From Bryobacterales bacterium (GTDB lineage Bacteria; Acidobacteriota; Terriglobia; Bryobacterales; Bryobacteraceae), in contig JAEHDI010000315.1 of assembly GCA_016880505.1 (NCBI GenBank), forward strand, positions 1 through 13,782: a DNA stretch of 13,782 bases, in the 5' to 3' direction. Under the pieces are notes generated by a model, which worked only from the letters and a program-made list of their open reading frames with translations, made no database searches and was not told the origin of the DNA. Positions 13,419 through 13,782 of this stretch are shown one piece after another (the stretch's first letter is position 1; every line of letters begins with the position of its first letter). Made by a program: the position numbers and the translations under genes.

Positions 13419-13782
13419 ATGAAAACCTCCAGCACGAGAGGTGACCTGAAGCCGGCAAAGGCCATTTCAAAATGGCGGTGCAGGACTGCTTGGTACGACG
13501 CGGTTGCGGAAACGTATGACCGCCTTGCGGTACCCCATGTCTTCACCCAGCCCGCCAAGGACCTGGTAGCCATGTTGAAGTTGCCACATGAGGCGGGGGT
13601 GCTTGACATAGGCGCGGGTACAGGCATAGCTGCACTCCTGGCGTCGAAGTGCTTGGGGCCGACAGCGCTTGTTGTGGCACTCGACTCTTCGATTGGGATG
13701 CTCCGCCTCGCGCGGAAAAAGGGACTGCGGCGGCTGGTGGTTGGGGTAGTTCCCGGCCTTCCCTTTCCGGACGGGGTCCTCG
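13419..13782 (+). CDS. Class I SAM-dependent methyltransferase (3' end outside window)
   Basis: The frame starting at ATG 13419 runs off the window after 121 complete codons. It begins MKTSSTRGDLKPAKAISKW and continues WYDAVAETYDRLAVPHVFTQPAKDLVAML, the entry segment of UbiE-like methyltransferases. Motif I follows, VLDIGAGTG at 61-69, then an acidic residue binding the SAM ribose (VVALDSS, D89) and LPFPDG at the visible end, which matches motif II of the fold. A GTG directly before the ATG is an alternative start; CGAGGT about 7-10 bases upstream could serve either. The substrate is unknown. Because it follows an MddA gene, a thiol, sulfide or metalloid methyltransferase is conceivable, but the visible part does not show this. 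It is 126 bases from mddA and may be a separate transcription unit. Confidence 0.88.
   Translation, partial: MKTSSTRGDLKPAKAISKWRCRTAWYDAVAETYDRLAVPHVFTQPAKDLVAMLKLPHEAGVLDIGAGTGIAALLASKCLGPTALVVALDSSIGMLRLARKKGLRRLVVGVVPGLPFPDGVL

Noticed and set aside
1..13782. CRISPR arrays, tRNA or rRNA genes, insertion sequences, attachment sites
   Set aside because: No regularly spaced direct repeats, cloverleaf or T-loop signature, transposase-like protein or terminal repeat pair was found on either strand.

Overview
The window comes from a GC-rich bacterium (about 60% G+C by eye). Family content recalled from memory points to the Acidobacteriota, perhaps the Solibacter/Bryobacterales side: a secreted short neutral-ceramidase-like protein, a xylose-isomerase-like TIM-barrel protein, a small exported protein of unnamed family, a heme-motif histidine kinase and a rhodanese-rich sulfur cluster. 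No rRNA gene or other marker is present, so this placement is an inference. I see no IS element, CRISPR array, tRNA or phage gene. The first and last genes are cut by the window edges.

Region 1 (1-5448, + strand) is a tightly packed five-gene run. It holds the 3' end of a HybA-like four-cluster ferredoxin subunit and a HybB/NrfD-family integral membrane subunit, together an electron-transfer module between a periplasmic redox enzyme and the quinone pool. Next come a membrane histidine kinase whose sensor segment carries two heme-c-like motifs, its NtrC-type sigma54-activating response regulator, and an archaemetzincin-type zinc protease. Three of the four junctions are 4-base stop/start overlaps (ATGA, TTGA, GTGA), so the protease is probably translated together with the redox-sensing two-component system. 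The catalytic subunits that would name the HybAB complex lie upstream, outside the window.

Region 2 (5499-8989, - strand) runs from right to left: a sugar-phosphate isomerase/epimerase-like protein, a secreted neutral-ceramidase-like protein, an OsmC-family protein (ATGA overlap with the preceding gene), and a small exported protein of unknown function.

Region 3 (8990-9320) is a divergent intergenic segment. It holds a long near-perfect stem-loop (9081-9121) and a sigma70-like promoter with a 9-bp-arm palindrome lying in it, the likely autoregulatory operator of the ArsR-family gene that follows.

Region 4 (9321-13782, + strand) is a sulfur-handling module. It contains an ArsR-rhodanese fusion regulator, a rhodanese plus metallo-beta-lactamase protein with the residues of a persulfide dioxygenase, an MFS transporter, an MddA-type methanethiol S-methyltransferase and the start of a class I SAM-dependent methyltransferase. 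A coherent reading is sensing and removal of sulfane sulfur (persulfide oxidation) together with methylation of thiol to dimethyl sulfide. The link between the first three genes and the two methyltransferases is an inference from proximity. The leader of the last gene is rich in inverted repeats.
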